Origin: Pontederia crassipes
Lineage: Eukaryota > Streptophyta > Magnoliopsida > Commelinales > Pontederiaceae
Direction of reading: 5' to 3'
DNA: 64,000 nucleotides
NCBI GenBank assembly: GCA_030549335.1
Contig: CM060195.1
Location: forward strand, 2,839,501 to 2,903,500
Shown: one piece after another, positions 35,968 through 48,299 of the stretch
Layout of the letters: each line of letters opens with the position of its first letter
Numbering within the stretch: the first letter of the stretch is position 1
Program-made: the position numbers and the translations under genes
The notes under the pieces: generated by a model
The model's input: only the letters and a program-made list of their open reading frames with translations
What the model was told of the DNA's origin: nothing
Databases searched by the model: none

Positions 35968-36272
35968 GGGGCTATTTGGCTAAGCTTATAAGTTAGTTTA
36001 AAAAAATCTCAGCGTTTGGTAATTTAAAATTTTGACTGATAAGGAGATATCAAATCTACTTATAAGTAAAAAAAATAAGCAGGGGGATGGGTGCTTATTT
36101 TTTCTAAAAAATAAGTCAGTCAGTTGTCTCACAACTAACTAGTTGTTATTAATATAAGTAGTTTTATCCAAACGTATAACTGCTTATTTTTAAAAATAAG
36201 TTTCAGCCAATAAAATACTTATCAGCACTTCAACTTATCAGTTATTCTGTATCAACTAAGCCAAACAGACCC
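35968..36272. mobile_element. Tourist-like MITE (305 bp)
   Basis: Termini GGGGCTATTTGGCTAAGC and ...CTAAGCCAAACAGACCC are imperfect inverted repeats, flanked by TAA (35965-35967, 36273-36275). Subterminal CTTATAAGT / ACTTATCAG blocks continue the inversion. It is inserted just downstream of the chromovirus PBS. Confidence 0.88.
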
Positions 36273-36275
36273 TAA

Positions 36276-36957
36276 ATGTCTAAGTCTATGTGCAACCGTT
36301 ATGAGCAACCATTCAAGGTAAATAGTATGTATGTTTTGTACCATATATTTGACTGTTTATATTAACCATCTAATATTGGTTGACAACTGTTATGTCAGGA
36401 ATGGAAGCAAATTGTCTTCCAATGAGAATGCTAATGATTACATTCAAGTGTGCTAGTATTGGGCAATATGTAACATGTAATAAGAATGATAAACATGTAA
36501 TAAGAAATTATCCAAAATAGTATGCATAATTATTCATGAGAATTGAACGAGTTTTCATAATCCAAAGACTGAAATGACTAAAGAAGCTATAGTGAAATTC
36601 AATTTTCACAAAGGCAAATAGAAAGTCCACTGATTGTTAAGATGAAAAGGCAGGTCTCCACTAGGCATTACCTCGTAGAGACACCGGTGATGAACCTCAT
36701 AATGCTACCTATGATAGAATATGATATCATATTGTCCATGGATTGATTCACATACCATGATTTCTATATGATGTGTCGAGAAAGGAATGTTAAGATCAAT
36801 AAGAGGGATGATAATTCTGTGATCTTTCGCAGAATTCCATCTAAGGAAAATATGATGATGATCTCCTCAGCCAAAGCAAACCAAGATGCCGAACAAGAGT
36901 TGATGATGTTTCTTGGCAAGTGTGATCAAAAGTGATTTCCAAACCAAGCCACCATAA
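36276..36957 (+). pseudogene. Decayed gag/protease region of the chromovirus
   Basis: Expected place of gag and protease. I find no intact frame and no zinc knuckle or D(S/T)G motif that I would trust. Large deletions are likely because only 0.7 kb separates the MITE from RT. Confidence 0.4.
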
Positions 36958-38250
36958 GAACTTGAGGTGGTAAAGAATTTTCCAGATGTATTTCCCGATG
37001 AACTCTCAAGATTACCTATAGAAAGAAAAATTGAATTTCATATAGAGCGTCCCCCATCTCCAAAACTCCTTACAGGATGTCACCATTAGATATGAAGGAA
37101 CTGAAGATATAACTGCAAGAACTATTAGATAGATGTTTTATCAGAACAAGTGTGTCTTCATGGAGTGTGATTGTTCTATTTGTGAAGAAGAAAGATGGAT
37201 CCCCTACTCAGAATAGATGACCTATTTGACAAACTATCCACAACATGTCTTCTCAAAAATTGACTTGAGGAGTGGATATCATTAGCTTAGAGTAGTTAAT
37301 GAGGACATAGCTAAGACGACCGTCAGATTAAAGTACGACCATTATGAATTCTTGTTTATGCCTTTTGGATTGGCAAATACTCTTGCAACATTTATGGATT
37401 TGATTAACATGATATTCAAACATCATTTGGATAGGTTTGTTATTGTATTTATTGATTACATCCTAATTTATTCATCAAGTCCTGAAGAACACTAGAAACA
37501 CCTACATATTGTTCTGGAGACTTTGTGGCAACATAATTTCATATAAAGTTCTCCAAGTGTGAGTTCAGGTTGTAACAAGTTATGTTTCAGAGTCATATCA
37601 TTTCAAATGAAGGCATTTATGTGGACCCAGCAAAAGTTGAAGTAGTTGTCAATTGGGAAAGGCCAAATACAGTAATTGAGATCAAGAGTTTTTTGAGATT
37701 GGCCGACTACTATAGAAGATTCATCCAGGATTTCTCCAAAATTACTTCTCTAATGACATGATCAGAAAAGGAAAGAAGTTCAACTAGAACCAGAAATGTG
37801 AAAAAAGCTTTCTAGAATTGAACAAGAGTCTAATTACTGCACCTATGCTAATAATTCCAATAGGAGTTGGAGGCTACACGATGTATAATGATACTAGTGG
37901 GACTAGACTGGGTTGTGTACTTATGCAACATGAAAAAGTTGTGGCTTATGATTCAAGATAGCTGAAGCCTTATGAGAGGAACTATCTCACTCATGATCTG
38001 GAATTGACAACAGTGGTTTTTTGCCTTAAAGATATGGTACCACTATTTGTATGGAGAATAATTTGAAGTGCACGCCGACCACAAAAGTCTCAAGTATGTG
38101 TTCTCCCAAAAATAACTCAACATGAAACAAAAAATGACTAAAATTTCTGAAAGACTGAGTTTAGAATTCTCTATCATCCAGGGAATGCCAACTCAGTAGC
38201 AGATGCTCTGAGTAGGAAGTATGAAGAGTTAGTAATATGTCTAAGAGTCT
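36958..38250 (+). pseudogene. Chromovirus (Ty3/gypsy) RT-RNase H, inactive
   Basis: It starts with a VVKNFPDVFPDEL block typical of the protease-RT linker of chromoviruses. RT blocks follow in shifting frames ([31 protein letters not shown]). The catalytic box reads FIDYILIYS, so the second Asp of the usual F-D-D is Tyr. Several stops and frameshifts are present (for example TAG at about 37494). RNase H-like sequence follows to about 38220 (LSRKYEE end). It is part of the same element as the integrase at 38292-39562. Confidence 0.85.
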
Positions 38251-38291
38251 ACAAATGGACTCTAATTGAAGGAAGGACACAAGGAAAGCTG

Positions 38292-39562
38292 ATGACGCAC
38301 TGTGTCATCCAGCTTGAGTTCGTGGCAAAGATTTCACAGACACAGAAAGAAAATCCAAAGTACAATGATCTGAAAGCTCTCTATGAGAAAGAACACCCAG
38401 ACTACATGATTAATGAAGATGGGACTATAAAATTCCAAAAAATATTGTGGGTATCCAAAGACGAAGAGCTCAAGGGAGAAATTCTGACTGAATGCCACAA
38501 GTCAGAATTTGCTATCCACCTAGAGACTGTCAAGATGTTCAAGGACCTTTAAAAAATATTTTGATGAAAAGACATGAGAAGAGAGATGGTAGAATTTGTG
38601 TTTAAGTGCTTGATTTGCCAATAGGATAAGATTAAGCACCAAAAGTCACAAGGACTATTAAAACCATCACCCATATCTCAATGGAAATGAGAAGATCACA
38701 ATGGATTTCATTGTTGCTCTCCCAAGGACACAAAAGGGACATGATTCCGTCTGCGTCATCGTAGACAAACTGACCAAGTCAGTTGCGAGGATAGTACAGT
38801 TATATGTTGATGAGATTATTCCGCTACATGAAATTTTTGTTTCCATGTTATCAGATAGAGACTCAAAATTCACACCAAAATTCTGGAGAGGATTACAACA
38901 TGCTTTTGGCACAAGGCTGCACTATAGCATTGTCTTTCACCCTCAGAGTGATGGGCAAAGTGAAAGGACAATTCAAACTTTGGAAGATATGTTGAGAGCA
39001 TGTGCAACATATTTGCAAGGCAGCTGGGATGATCATCTCGTTATAGCTGAATTTGCCTACAATAAAAACTATCATTCCTCCATCAAGCTGACACCATTTG
39101 GGACACCGTATGAAAGACCTCATAGATCTCTTACACGTTGGAGTGTAGTTAGTGAAGGAAGACTACTAGGTCTAGAACTAGTAGAGAAGTATGCAGAGAA
39201 GGTAGATCTTATAAGGAAAGAATGGTGATAGTTTAGAACTGCCTGAAAAGTTATACATATAAGAAAAGAAAGAAACAAAACTATCAGGTTAGGGATCATT
39301 AATTGTTGAAAATGTCTCCTACTAAGAGAGTCATAGATCCAGTAGGAAAGACAAGTTGACTCCTAGATATATTGGCCCATTCGAAATTTTGGAAAAGGTG
39401 GGTGAAGGAGCATACAAATTTGCATTGCCTCCTTCGTATGACAGGATCCACAATATTTTTCATGTGTTTATGCTTCACAAGTACACATATGACAACTCCC
39501 ATTTAGTGGTGATTGAAACCTCAGAAGGTAGAGTGCCCTACAAAGATATTGGAGTATGGTGA
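38292..39562 (+). pseudogene. Chromovirus integrase with GPF/Y module
   Basis: Reads in segments. The linker and zinc-finger region is 38292-38700 and frameshifted. The core is 38701-39228: MDFIVALPRT, SMLSDRDSKF, HPQSDGQSERTIQ. All three DDE residues are present. After a gap, RYIGPFEILEKVGEGAYKFALPP (39362-39430) is the GPF/Y module of chromovirus integrases. A chromodomain would be expected after it, but 39563-39740 is too degraded to tell. Not functional as one protein because of stops and frameshifts. Confidence 0.87.
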
Positions 39563-39730
39563 GTGTCTCTTGAGGAGCAAGGTGGTGAAGATGCTGAAAG
39601 ATTGTATCGAAGCACCGCAATAGAACTAAAGCTAACATGAAAACTGTAGAAAGAAATGAAAGAACAATTTATAAGACAATTAGGTAAATGCTCTATGCTA
39701 TACTTTAAATTTGAAGACGAATTTTGTTTT

Positions 39731-39743
39731 AAGGAGGGGAGGA
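39731..39743 (+). other. Polypurine tract of the chromovirus
   Basis: AAGGAGGGGAGGA immediately before the 3' LTR start at 39744. Confidence 0.85.
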
Positions 39744-41836
39744 TATAACAACCCAAATTTTTATGAAATGACAATGGATTTTTTGGGCCCAAACTCTGAT
39801 GACTCCCCTGTATAAAGAGCCTAAACCCTCTTATTTTTCTCTTTATTCCTCATTGAATTCATGACGGCTAGGACTTAAAAGAAGGAGACCATGAAAAATA
39901 AAAAGGAGAAAAAAGAGGAAGAAAGAAGAGGAGGATCAATTAGGAAGATTAAGGCATGTAAAAGAGATTTAAACCCCTCTCTTTCCTCTCAATTTGTATG
40001 ATCGGATTGGGAGATTCAAAAACATCTTAGTTCTTGGTAGGAATTGTGATTGAGGGATTTCATGTGCCTTTTTAAATTTGATTTGGTCTTCGTGCTTAGA
40101 ATTGTATAGATCTAATGGTTAGGTTTGTATGTTGCATGATTAAGGGTAACATTTTAATCTGCCTAAATTCATGACTCTCTTTAAATTATTCGGATAAGTT
40201 TTACTTATTTCAAAAATTACAAGTAATACATGGATGGCTCTCGAAGTCTACTTTTCATAGAAATTTGTTTTCTTCAATTTGAAGGTGTAAAAAAATAGTT
40301 ATAATCAGAAAAATAAAGTGCTATCATGCTGTCTCGGGTAACAGTGAGACAAAATTGTAAAATTTATCCTAAATTAAAAATAATGAACTAGAGTTTGAAA
40401 TTTATTTGCAGATTAGATGTTGGTTGTATCTTTCTATGAAATTTAGAATCATCTCAAAGTACTACGTATAGAATAAGTTATTAATATTTTAATGTCTGAT
40501 ATTTGGATGAATTTTTAGGATTAAAGGACAAAAAGATAAAATTCCTAGATTTTATATGTGATTATTATTAAAATCTAGTTTGTCAAAAAATTATAATTAA
40601 TCAGAAAGAATGTCTATATATTAAGTTATAATTTTTTATTGATGACACATCATAAAAGGAAAGTGACCTATTACATTATTCATGTCAACTTTGTTATGTC
40701 AATATTATGCATTATCTTTAAATATTTATGCATTCAAGATGAAATGATTTGTGGATGTATAATAACTCCTCATGATTTAGTATGTTATACTATTTATGAA
40801 ATATTGATTGATGTATTGATGATTACCTACATACACATATTGATGTATTGATGTATTGAGGCGTAAATTATTTGATGATTATGAAAATAATGAACCCAAT
40901 AGAAGAATACTATTACTTGTCGCCCCCAAACTGATGCAGAAAATACTGTGCCCTGCTCCATTGTGTTAGAATTTCTCTCGAGAAATTATTCTACACTTTG
41001 GAGTTAATCTTTCCTGGGGGAATAACTATATGTTACCGACAACAATATGTATATTTCCACCCATCTTTGAGTGACGGAATCTCGGCTCCAAGGCCTAGTT
41101 AGCCTACTAAAGGGCAACGACTTGATTCTTCAATTACTGGTAAAATCAAAGACTGAACTAACTGAGTGAACAAAAATGACTGATAATCTCGAAAGTAGGT
41201 TTCAAAGGGTTATGAAGCAACTCCGGGGATATTACTGAGACAAGGTAATGACATGTGCTAGTCACATGGTATGTCTACTGTTAATGATGTACTGACTATT
41301 ACATGATTTCATATCAATTAATGTTAATATTACTGATATACATTGATGATGTGATATGAAATATTGATATGTTATCATATGATTATGACATGGAACTCAT
41401 GCATATTTATTTCATGCCTATAAACTATTTATACATGTTCATGTAGTATCCTGTTTAATATATCATTGCATGACATTTACATATTCTAACTGGGAAATCT
41501 TATACCTTAGATCTGTGTAGGTAATTGAAATGTTTGGATGGATGACTGAACAACTCATGATGACGAAGTTTCACATGGCATAGAAATAAATAAGTCACAG
41601 TCTTTAGAGTTATGTTTAGACGAATCTTATAAAACAACGAATATTTTTCCTAGTTTCTATGATATGATATTGTAAGTATTTTATTGAAGTCTTCCGCTGA
41701 ACTATTGATAGTTTTATCTTATTCTAATGAATAATATTACTATATGAATCATTTTATTTTAATGATGTGATGGTGAACGGGGTCGAAATGACTTAATTGC
41801 TTTTGACATTTGGAGGTTAAATTTTGAGGTGTTATA
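39744..41836 (+). mobile_element. Chromovirus 3' LTR
   Basis: It starts TATAACAACCCAAATT after the PPT and ends ...GAGGTGTTATA, matching the 5' LTR remnant end at 35913. It is 2.1 kb long and non-coding. ATTTT follows (41837-41841), the same 5 bp that precedes the TRIM array at 35075-35079, and the paralogous NPF intron shows a single such site (near 28540). Confidence 0.78.
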
Positions 41837-42851
41837 ATTTTCATATGAATTAGTATATGGAAACCAAAGAACAAGAAATAGTATATGATGAGAAAATTCT
41901 ATTTCCAAAAAAATCTCTTTTCATAAAAATAAATTCATATTTCATCCTAAATTTATGCCACCTCTAAGGAAAACGAGTTAATTATCAAACTATTTTCTGT
42001 CTATCTCCATAGCTCAGTTTGAAGAGAAGGGAAATCGGTAGATGCACTGCATTCCAAGATTTTTAAAAAAATATGATAGAACAGATTATGCATGCTTGGA
42101 AAATTAGTCAGGGTTATTACACTTCCAATCTATAACCTCTTTTTTTATATAAATTTGATCCTGTTCAATCAAAAATTTATTATTATTTTAATTATTATGA
42201 AATATTATTCTTCCTCACGAGAACAAAAAAAGTTTAAATAAATATAAAAATATTATTTAATAATTTAATTATGCAATTTATGGACGTTTTTATTAATATT
42301 TTTCTTATATTAGAAATATGATTAATTGATATTTTATTAATAGCAAAAAAATATCAAAAATTTGGATGAAATTTGAGGAAAATTAAATGTTAAATCAAAA
42401 TAATTTAATAACTAAATTATAAATTTAAAAATAAAATTAAAATTGTAATCTTGGCATATTAAAAGAATTAATCCAATTAACTATAAGCAATGTCGACATA
42501 ATATATCATACTAGCACTTAGAGGACAGAGGAGACGATGACTGGGTAGCATCCAATCAAGGCATCTGAGAGGATGCCTCCGGCGACGGACGAAAATGCGA
42601 GGCAACCCTTGATGACATTATAAATCTAAGCTGCGTCGATGCTGTTCACATTATATTCTTGAGCAGATATCACCACAATGTTTCTAGTATCCCAAAACTG
42701 AAACCATTTATAAATGGGTTTTGATTAATATAACCTCCTAATTGAGTCACAATGGCACAAATATAAATTTAACAACTTTTTGAAGTAATTTAAAAAATGT
42801 GAGTATTAGGAGGATGTTTAGATTAAAATTTTAGGAAGATATAATATTTTC

Positions 42852-42896
<45 letters not shown>

Positions 42897-43210
42897 TCCA
42901 ACCGTCCTTACGCCTATGATGAACAGAAGCTGCCCGTCATATTTTATGCATACATGTTTGTATATAGAAAGAGAAGGGGGATTTATGTATTTTGCAGTGC
43001 TATAAGATTGTTGCAGGAAGTGGACTGACAGCACAGATAATAATGACAAACAAAAGAACAAAAAGGAAGCAGATTGACAGATGCTCATACTTTTAAAGAA
43101 GAAACAGTATCTTTTTCATGACTCACATGTTAAAAAACTAGCAATTATTGAACTCTCAGCGCTAATGATAATGGCATTTAAGTTAAATGTAAAATCTTAA
43201 TAGCAATGAT
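41837..43210 (-). pseudogene. Diverged copy of NPF intron 2 right part, exon 2 and 5' flank
   Basis: Collinear with 28540-30060. ATGAGAAAATTCTATTTCC matches 28687 onward, a ...AGTCAGGGTTATTACA block matches about 28783, an exon 2 copy lies at 42512-42705, TA/GA microsatellites lie at about 42858-42895, and TTTTGCAGTGCTATAAGATTG matches 29955 onward. No recognisable exon 1 remains. Confidence 0.8.
42512..42705 (-). pseudogene. NPF exon 2 fragment
   Basis: The minus strand matches NPF exon 2 (29172-29416) base for base over most of its 3' 190 bp, including the blocks for DAAQIY..INGCLAF and AGAILSDA. Small deletions and substitutions shift the frame, and the 5' part of the exon is gone. Exons 1, 3 and 4 are absent. 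Cannot make a transporter. Confidence 0.88.
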
Positions 43211-44161
43211 TGATATCAAATTGTCAATATTTGTTTTTTAGGGTAAAAAAGGAAAGATAAAGAATGGAAAGAAAAATGATGAGAAGAAAATAAAAAAAAT
43301 AAAGATGATCTGTTATTCTTATTTGATTGATATTATTAAAAAGAATAAAAGAGAATGAATGTTAAGTGATTATTTTATTTAAATGATTTTATAATTTATA
43401 TATATAATTATATGTTTAATCTATAAGTTATTATCACTCTCAAATTATAATATTCTTAAAAATTAAAAAATAGAAATAAAAAACAAATAAAAATTATAAC
43501 TAAGGCCCAATTATAAAACAACCTAAAGTATATATATCAAACATATCCTAAACCCCACATCCTTTCTCACCTAACCTCTCTCACTTACCCCCACATTCCA
43601 GCGGACAGCAACCAGGCAGGAGGAGACTCTCGGCCACCCTCCCTCAACGACTCTCACATCCACCCTCCAAGGCAAGAACGAGCAGCAGCAGCGAACTCCT
43701 CCACTCCCTCTCCCTCTCTCTTCTCTCAGCTTCCCTCTCACAGAAAGTCCTAAGCTCTCCCTCATTCCTTCTCTCCAACTCTCTCCACTCACATCAAGTG
43801 GCGACACAAGCATCAAGGCACCCTCCCACTCACCTCACTTCCTCTCTCTCCTCTTGCACTCATTCGGCAGCAACAAGAGCACCAAGAAGGTTTGTCAGCT
43901 GCTACGAAGGAAAAAAAGAAAGAAGAGAAGTGGCTGCCAACTAAGGAAGAAGAAAGAAAAAAATAAAAATAGAATTAAAGTTTTAACATAAATCCTATAG
44001 ATATGTTGAGGAAATTCAAATTCTTTTAATCTCTCTTTCTAATATTTTTTAATGATGATTGAATGTATGAATTAGAACATGGAAGAATAAGCAATTTGTT
44101 CTTGAAATGGAAGATTAGAAAATGTGCATAATGGTTTATGTAATGTCATAATTTCATTATG
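43211..44161. other. Unassigned, repeat-like DNA left of the CACTA element
   Basis: AT-rich to 43520, then a C/T-rich block 43555-43870 (CCTCTCTC, CCACTC) and a purine-rich block to 43960. This composition is common in leader or LTR regions of plant gypsy elements. It should continue at 48764 after removal of the CACTA element. No coding motif. Confidence 0.4.
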
Positions 44162-44520
44162 CACTACAAAAAAATTGGCGATTAGTGATGCACATTAGCG
44201 TTTCCAAATATGAAGACGCTAAATCGACGCCACTAGCGTCGTCATGGTGTCCTCGTTGCATTCCAATAATGACACGCTATTTACCTCTTAATAGTGTCTC
44301 ATTAGCGTGTTCTTAGCTATTCAAGAAATAGGCGCTAACGAAGGCGCCTTGGAGACGTCAGGTAGACGCTATTATTGCACGCCATAAAGCGAAAGTGCGC
44401 GGGAGAAACTAACGTCGTTCTTGCATCGAAAGCATTCGACGCTAAGCTCGTGTCGCATATAATGCGATGTCACAAATAAAACGACGCTATTTAGACGCCA
44501 ATTTGATTACCTGAAAATAG
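44162..44520. repeat. CACTA left subterminal motif array
   Basis: Many copies, both orientations, of AGCGTC or GACGCTA variants (for example ACTAGCGTCGTC, TAGACGCTATT, GACGCTAAGC, CGACGCTATTTAG). Related motifs recur at 44800-44980 and 45440-45580. Such arrays bind transposase in CACTA elements. Confidence 0.85.
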
Positions 44521-45639
44521 ATAACTATATATAGGCTCTCTATATTTATATAGCTATTTGTTTTATATTTAAACCCTATACCCTATATATTATCTATACT
44601 ATATGTTAATAAATAAATTAAATATTATATATGTATCTTCAACATATATATGTATTCATACATGATCACCTATATTATATATATGTGCTGCATGATTACA
44701 TATATATGTATTTCTACATCGAGTGTTCCTAAATATATAATTTATTATCTATATTATATATGATATTTATACATACAATATATATCATACCTTAATTTTA
44801 GTGTTCCCGTGGAGACGCAATAGCGTTCACTTAGCATCCAACTAGAGCCGCCGACATTGTCGAAACTATGGTAACACTATTTGCGTCCCTATAGCGTCGC
44901 CAAATTGAGACGCGAATAAGTTTTTGACGCTATTGCGGCTCTCAATAGCGTCTGTATTGCACCATAGTAGCCGACTTTTTATCACACTCATTTAATCGGG
45001 CGCATATAGTCATATAAATACGCGTATATAGTTATACTTATATATAATAAGTACATATATACATATTATTATCACTTAATCTCACACATATAAATATATA
45101 CATACATATATACACTTGGAATACGTATACATATACACGTTATCTATAATTGACTCACACATGTATAGTCATATATATACACATATATACTTATAATATA
45201 TATAGATAAACACATTGTTGTCACTTAATCTCCTACACATAGACATATACATACACACACATATATATATATATATAATTTTGTTATAGACACATATACA
45301 TATAGACTTATTATTTTATATACATACATGATAGATTGTCGGAAGGGAATAAAACAACTGGAGCGAGGCACAATGCGATGAGATGCTATATTGATAAATA
45401 AAATTACATACATAATAGAAAATTAGAAATAGAAAAAAACTTAGCGTTTCTCTGGCGTCACAATCTTGAGATGCTAAATCTTAGTAGACGCCAATGTGAC
45501 GCTATGATGTCGCTACAGATGCTTAGCGACACAATAGGGAGCCTATATAGCGTCTGCGTCGCGTCGGGGAGGAATGAGACGCTAAAGAATTTACTTAAAT
45601 CCCTAACCCCTCTTCTTTGTTTTCATTGTTTACTATTTA

Positions 45640-46110
45640 CTATTACCCCTCCGATGCCCGACGCCCGATGCCCGATGGTCGACGCCGACGATCGACTCCT
45701 CCACCATCTCTGCCTCCTCTGCTGCCTTGCGCCGACCTCCGCCGCCTCCTCCACCGCGCCGACCTCCGCCGCCCTCCTCCTCCTCCACCTCCTCCTCCAC
45801 CACGCCCCTCCGCCTCCTCCACCGCGCCCCTCCGCCTCCTCCATCGCGCCCCTCCTCCATCACGCCGACCTCCGCCTCCACCGCCCTCCTCCACGGTGTC
45901 GACCTCCGCCTCCGCCTCCACCGCCCTCCGCCTCCACCACCGCCTCCACCGCCCTCCTCCACCACCACCTCCATCGCCCTCCTCCACCGTGCCGACCTCC
46001 GCCTCCGCCACCCTCCGCCTCCATCGCCGCCTCCACCACACTCCTCTGTCGGCCGTCGGCCGTCACCTTCCTCCACCGCCGCCCGCCGCCATCCCTCTCC
46101 GGTTAAGAAG
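45640..46110 (+). repeat. C-rich, CTCC/GCC-type low-complexity block
   Basis: An imperfect tandem array of CCTCCACCGCGCC / GACCTCCGCC-like units inside the CACTA element. All six frames stay open, giving Pro/Ser/His-rich or Arg/Gly-rich strings. This is composition, not evidence of a gene. It ends in GTTAAGAAGGTACGAG, which could be a splice donor of a 5' exon. Confidence 0.75.
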
Positions 46111-46116
46111 GTACGA

Positions 46117-46440
46117 GCCCGCCACCATGTTAAGTTAATTACTAATGCATGGAAGTTAAATACTACTTAATTACTTGGAACTATTGTTGTTAAGTTAATT
46201 ACTAATGTATGTTCAGTTAAATACCACTTAATTACTTGAAACTATTGTTGTTAAGTTAGTTATTAATGCATGTTAAGTTAAATACTACTTAATTACTTGA
46301 AACTATTGTTGTTAAGTTAATTACTATTGACATAGAATCTCTTGGTGATAAAATACTACTTAATTACTAGAACCTCTTGGTGATAAGATGAGATTATGAT
46401 TCAACGATGAAGTACTTGAAACATGTGATTTGAACTTCGT
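46117..46440 (+). repeat. Diverged ~68-bp tandem repeats in CACTA
   Basis: Units of TTAAGTTAATTACTAATG..TG...GTTAAATACTACTTAATTACTTG(G/A)AACTATTGTTG recur from 46130 to about 46380 (about four units), directly upstream of the transposase-associated ORF. Confidence 0.8.
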
Positions 46441-46476
46441 AAGTTCAAAATCACACGTTTCAAGTACACGAATTTA

Positions 46477-48060
46477 TTGACATATGGCTCAGTGTTGTCC
46501 GTTACAGAAATGATAAAGCCAAATCGTAGTTGGATTCGTCGTTGGAAGGATAAACATGGCGTCATAACTGAAGAATATAAGGATGATGCTGATGAATTTA
46601 TTAGTGTGGCATATCAAAATGAAGGTGTTGCTTCTTCATATGGCATAATCTTATGTCCATGCCAAAAGTGCAAATGTTATCAGTGGAAAGTAAGATATGA
46701 TGTGCAAAAGGATTTATATTATAACGGTTTCTTACTGACATACACAAATTGGTTCTTTCATGGCGAAGAAAGATGGGCTAAAGAAACAACTAATGTAGAT
46801 ATCGTTGTGGGCGACTCGAGCAATCCGTACAGGGACATGATATGAGATGCAATGTTAGAAGAAAATGTTGGCGAAACATTGATTGAAGAAGACCTGAATC
46901 CTTCGGCTTCTAAGTTTTATAATCTTCTCGAAGAAGCAGATGAACCTTTATGGCATGGATGCGTGAAGCAAACTACACTTTGGAGGAGGTCGCTGCGAAA
47001 CGCCTCCGAAATCGATTATACAAGTTTCGCAAGGTCATCACATCTGTCGGACTCACTTTGGAGCAGGGCATACAAAGATGTCCAAGGCATATTAGATGCT
47101 CGGTTTGGGAGTCCTTATGTAGGAAGTGGTAAGTATATTTACTTTTAAATTATTTTTATTAAATTTATAGTTTTTGAAAGTCTAAGTATTTGATGTTCAT
47201 AAAGGACGGATGAACGATGACAAAGGAAGTCGGAAAATGCAAGAGTTAACCATCTTTCGAAGCCCGAGACCTACATCCACACAGGGGGTCGATGTGATTT
47301 GATGAGCATCGACGGTGCATGGTAATATACATGCAAATTCAATTTATCAAACTTTTGACTTATACTTATGTTATCAAATTTGAAACTTTAATGTAGGAGG
47401 AGAACAAAGGCGGTACCGTAGACTTTCGCGTGGTCTATAAGGCCACACATAAGAGCCGAAAGACAAACAATTTGGTCATGCCCACTGCTCGTAAGCTTCT
47501 GGTAAGTCTCATGTTAAGTTAATTTGGTTGTTGATGTTAGTGCACTATTATTGAAATGCACAATGTTTAAATTATTTAGGATGAGTATAATGCTAAAATA
47601 GCTGAAAAGTACGGAGATGATCCGAGTACTCAACTACTAGGTAATATTTCTTGGTTGATTTTTTCATGTTTTTAATTTATGCATTTTTTTCATATATAAT
47701 TTATATATTATATGATTGTATAATTTTTCTGTTTGGTAGAGAACCCTACTCTTTGGGAGGAGGTGGACACGAGGGGGATACTTGCGTGGCCTCGGCACAG
47801 CCTCTCAGATACCTAGGAGGATCAGAGGATATGCAGACGGTCCATCTGTTCCGAGCTCATCCGTTGCACCTGATATAACACAGCTATCGCATCAGTTATC
47901 TGAGCAGATATCGCGGCAGGTGTCGCAGTAGTTGGCTCTACTATTGCAGGCGATTCAAGGATTGATCCCGATGTAGAATCCATCCACGTGAGGCCATGGA
48001 CTGAGCACGTCTGGATCGAACGTCCAGAATGATAACAATAACTCCCAAACCTATGATAGA
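46477..48060 (+). pseudogene. CACTA transposase-associated protein, broken
   Basis: 46477-46845 reads NRSWIRRWKD, then CPCQKCKCYQW and NGFLLTYTNWFFHGE, the order of the plant transposase-associated domain found at the N-terminus of CACTA proteins. A TGA at 46843 interrupts it. The frame continues as MLEENVGETLIEEDLN...FYNLLEEADEPLWHGC. Further coding blocks, separated by probable introns (GTAAGTA donor at 47130), read HTGGRCDLMSIDG, YKATHKSRKTNNLVMPTARKLLDEY and ENPTLWEEVDTRGILAWP. They resemble the Ptta/En/Spm plant transposase family. The DDE core of TNP2 is not seen. Confidence 0.75.
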
Positions 48061-48299
48061 AACAAACCATAGATATAAACTATATTTTTGTTACTTATAG
48101 ACTTATATATACGTATAGTTTCTTAGTTCAGTTTATTACTTTTCGTATTCTTATGCTAAATATTATGTCTGTGATGCTTTTTATATTGCCTGTAATGCTT
48201 TTATATTGCCTGTGATTAATATCAATGCATTTATATGCATTATATAATTGTATGATGTGGGAAGGGAAAAAAATGAGGCTAGTCTGGGTAAAAAAAATA

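Noticed and set aside
45471-46170. 211-, 173- and 147-codon Pro/Ser-rich or Arg/Gly-rich frames
   Set aside because: All six frames are open across a CTCC/GCC repeat, so openness says nothing about coding. Kept only as a low-complexity block.
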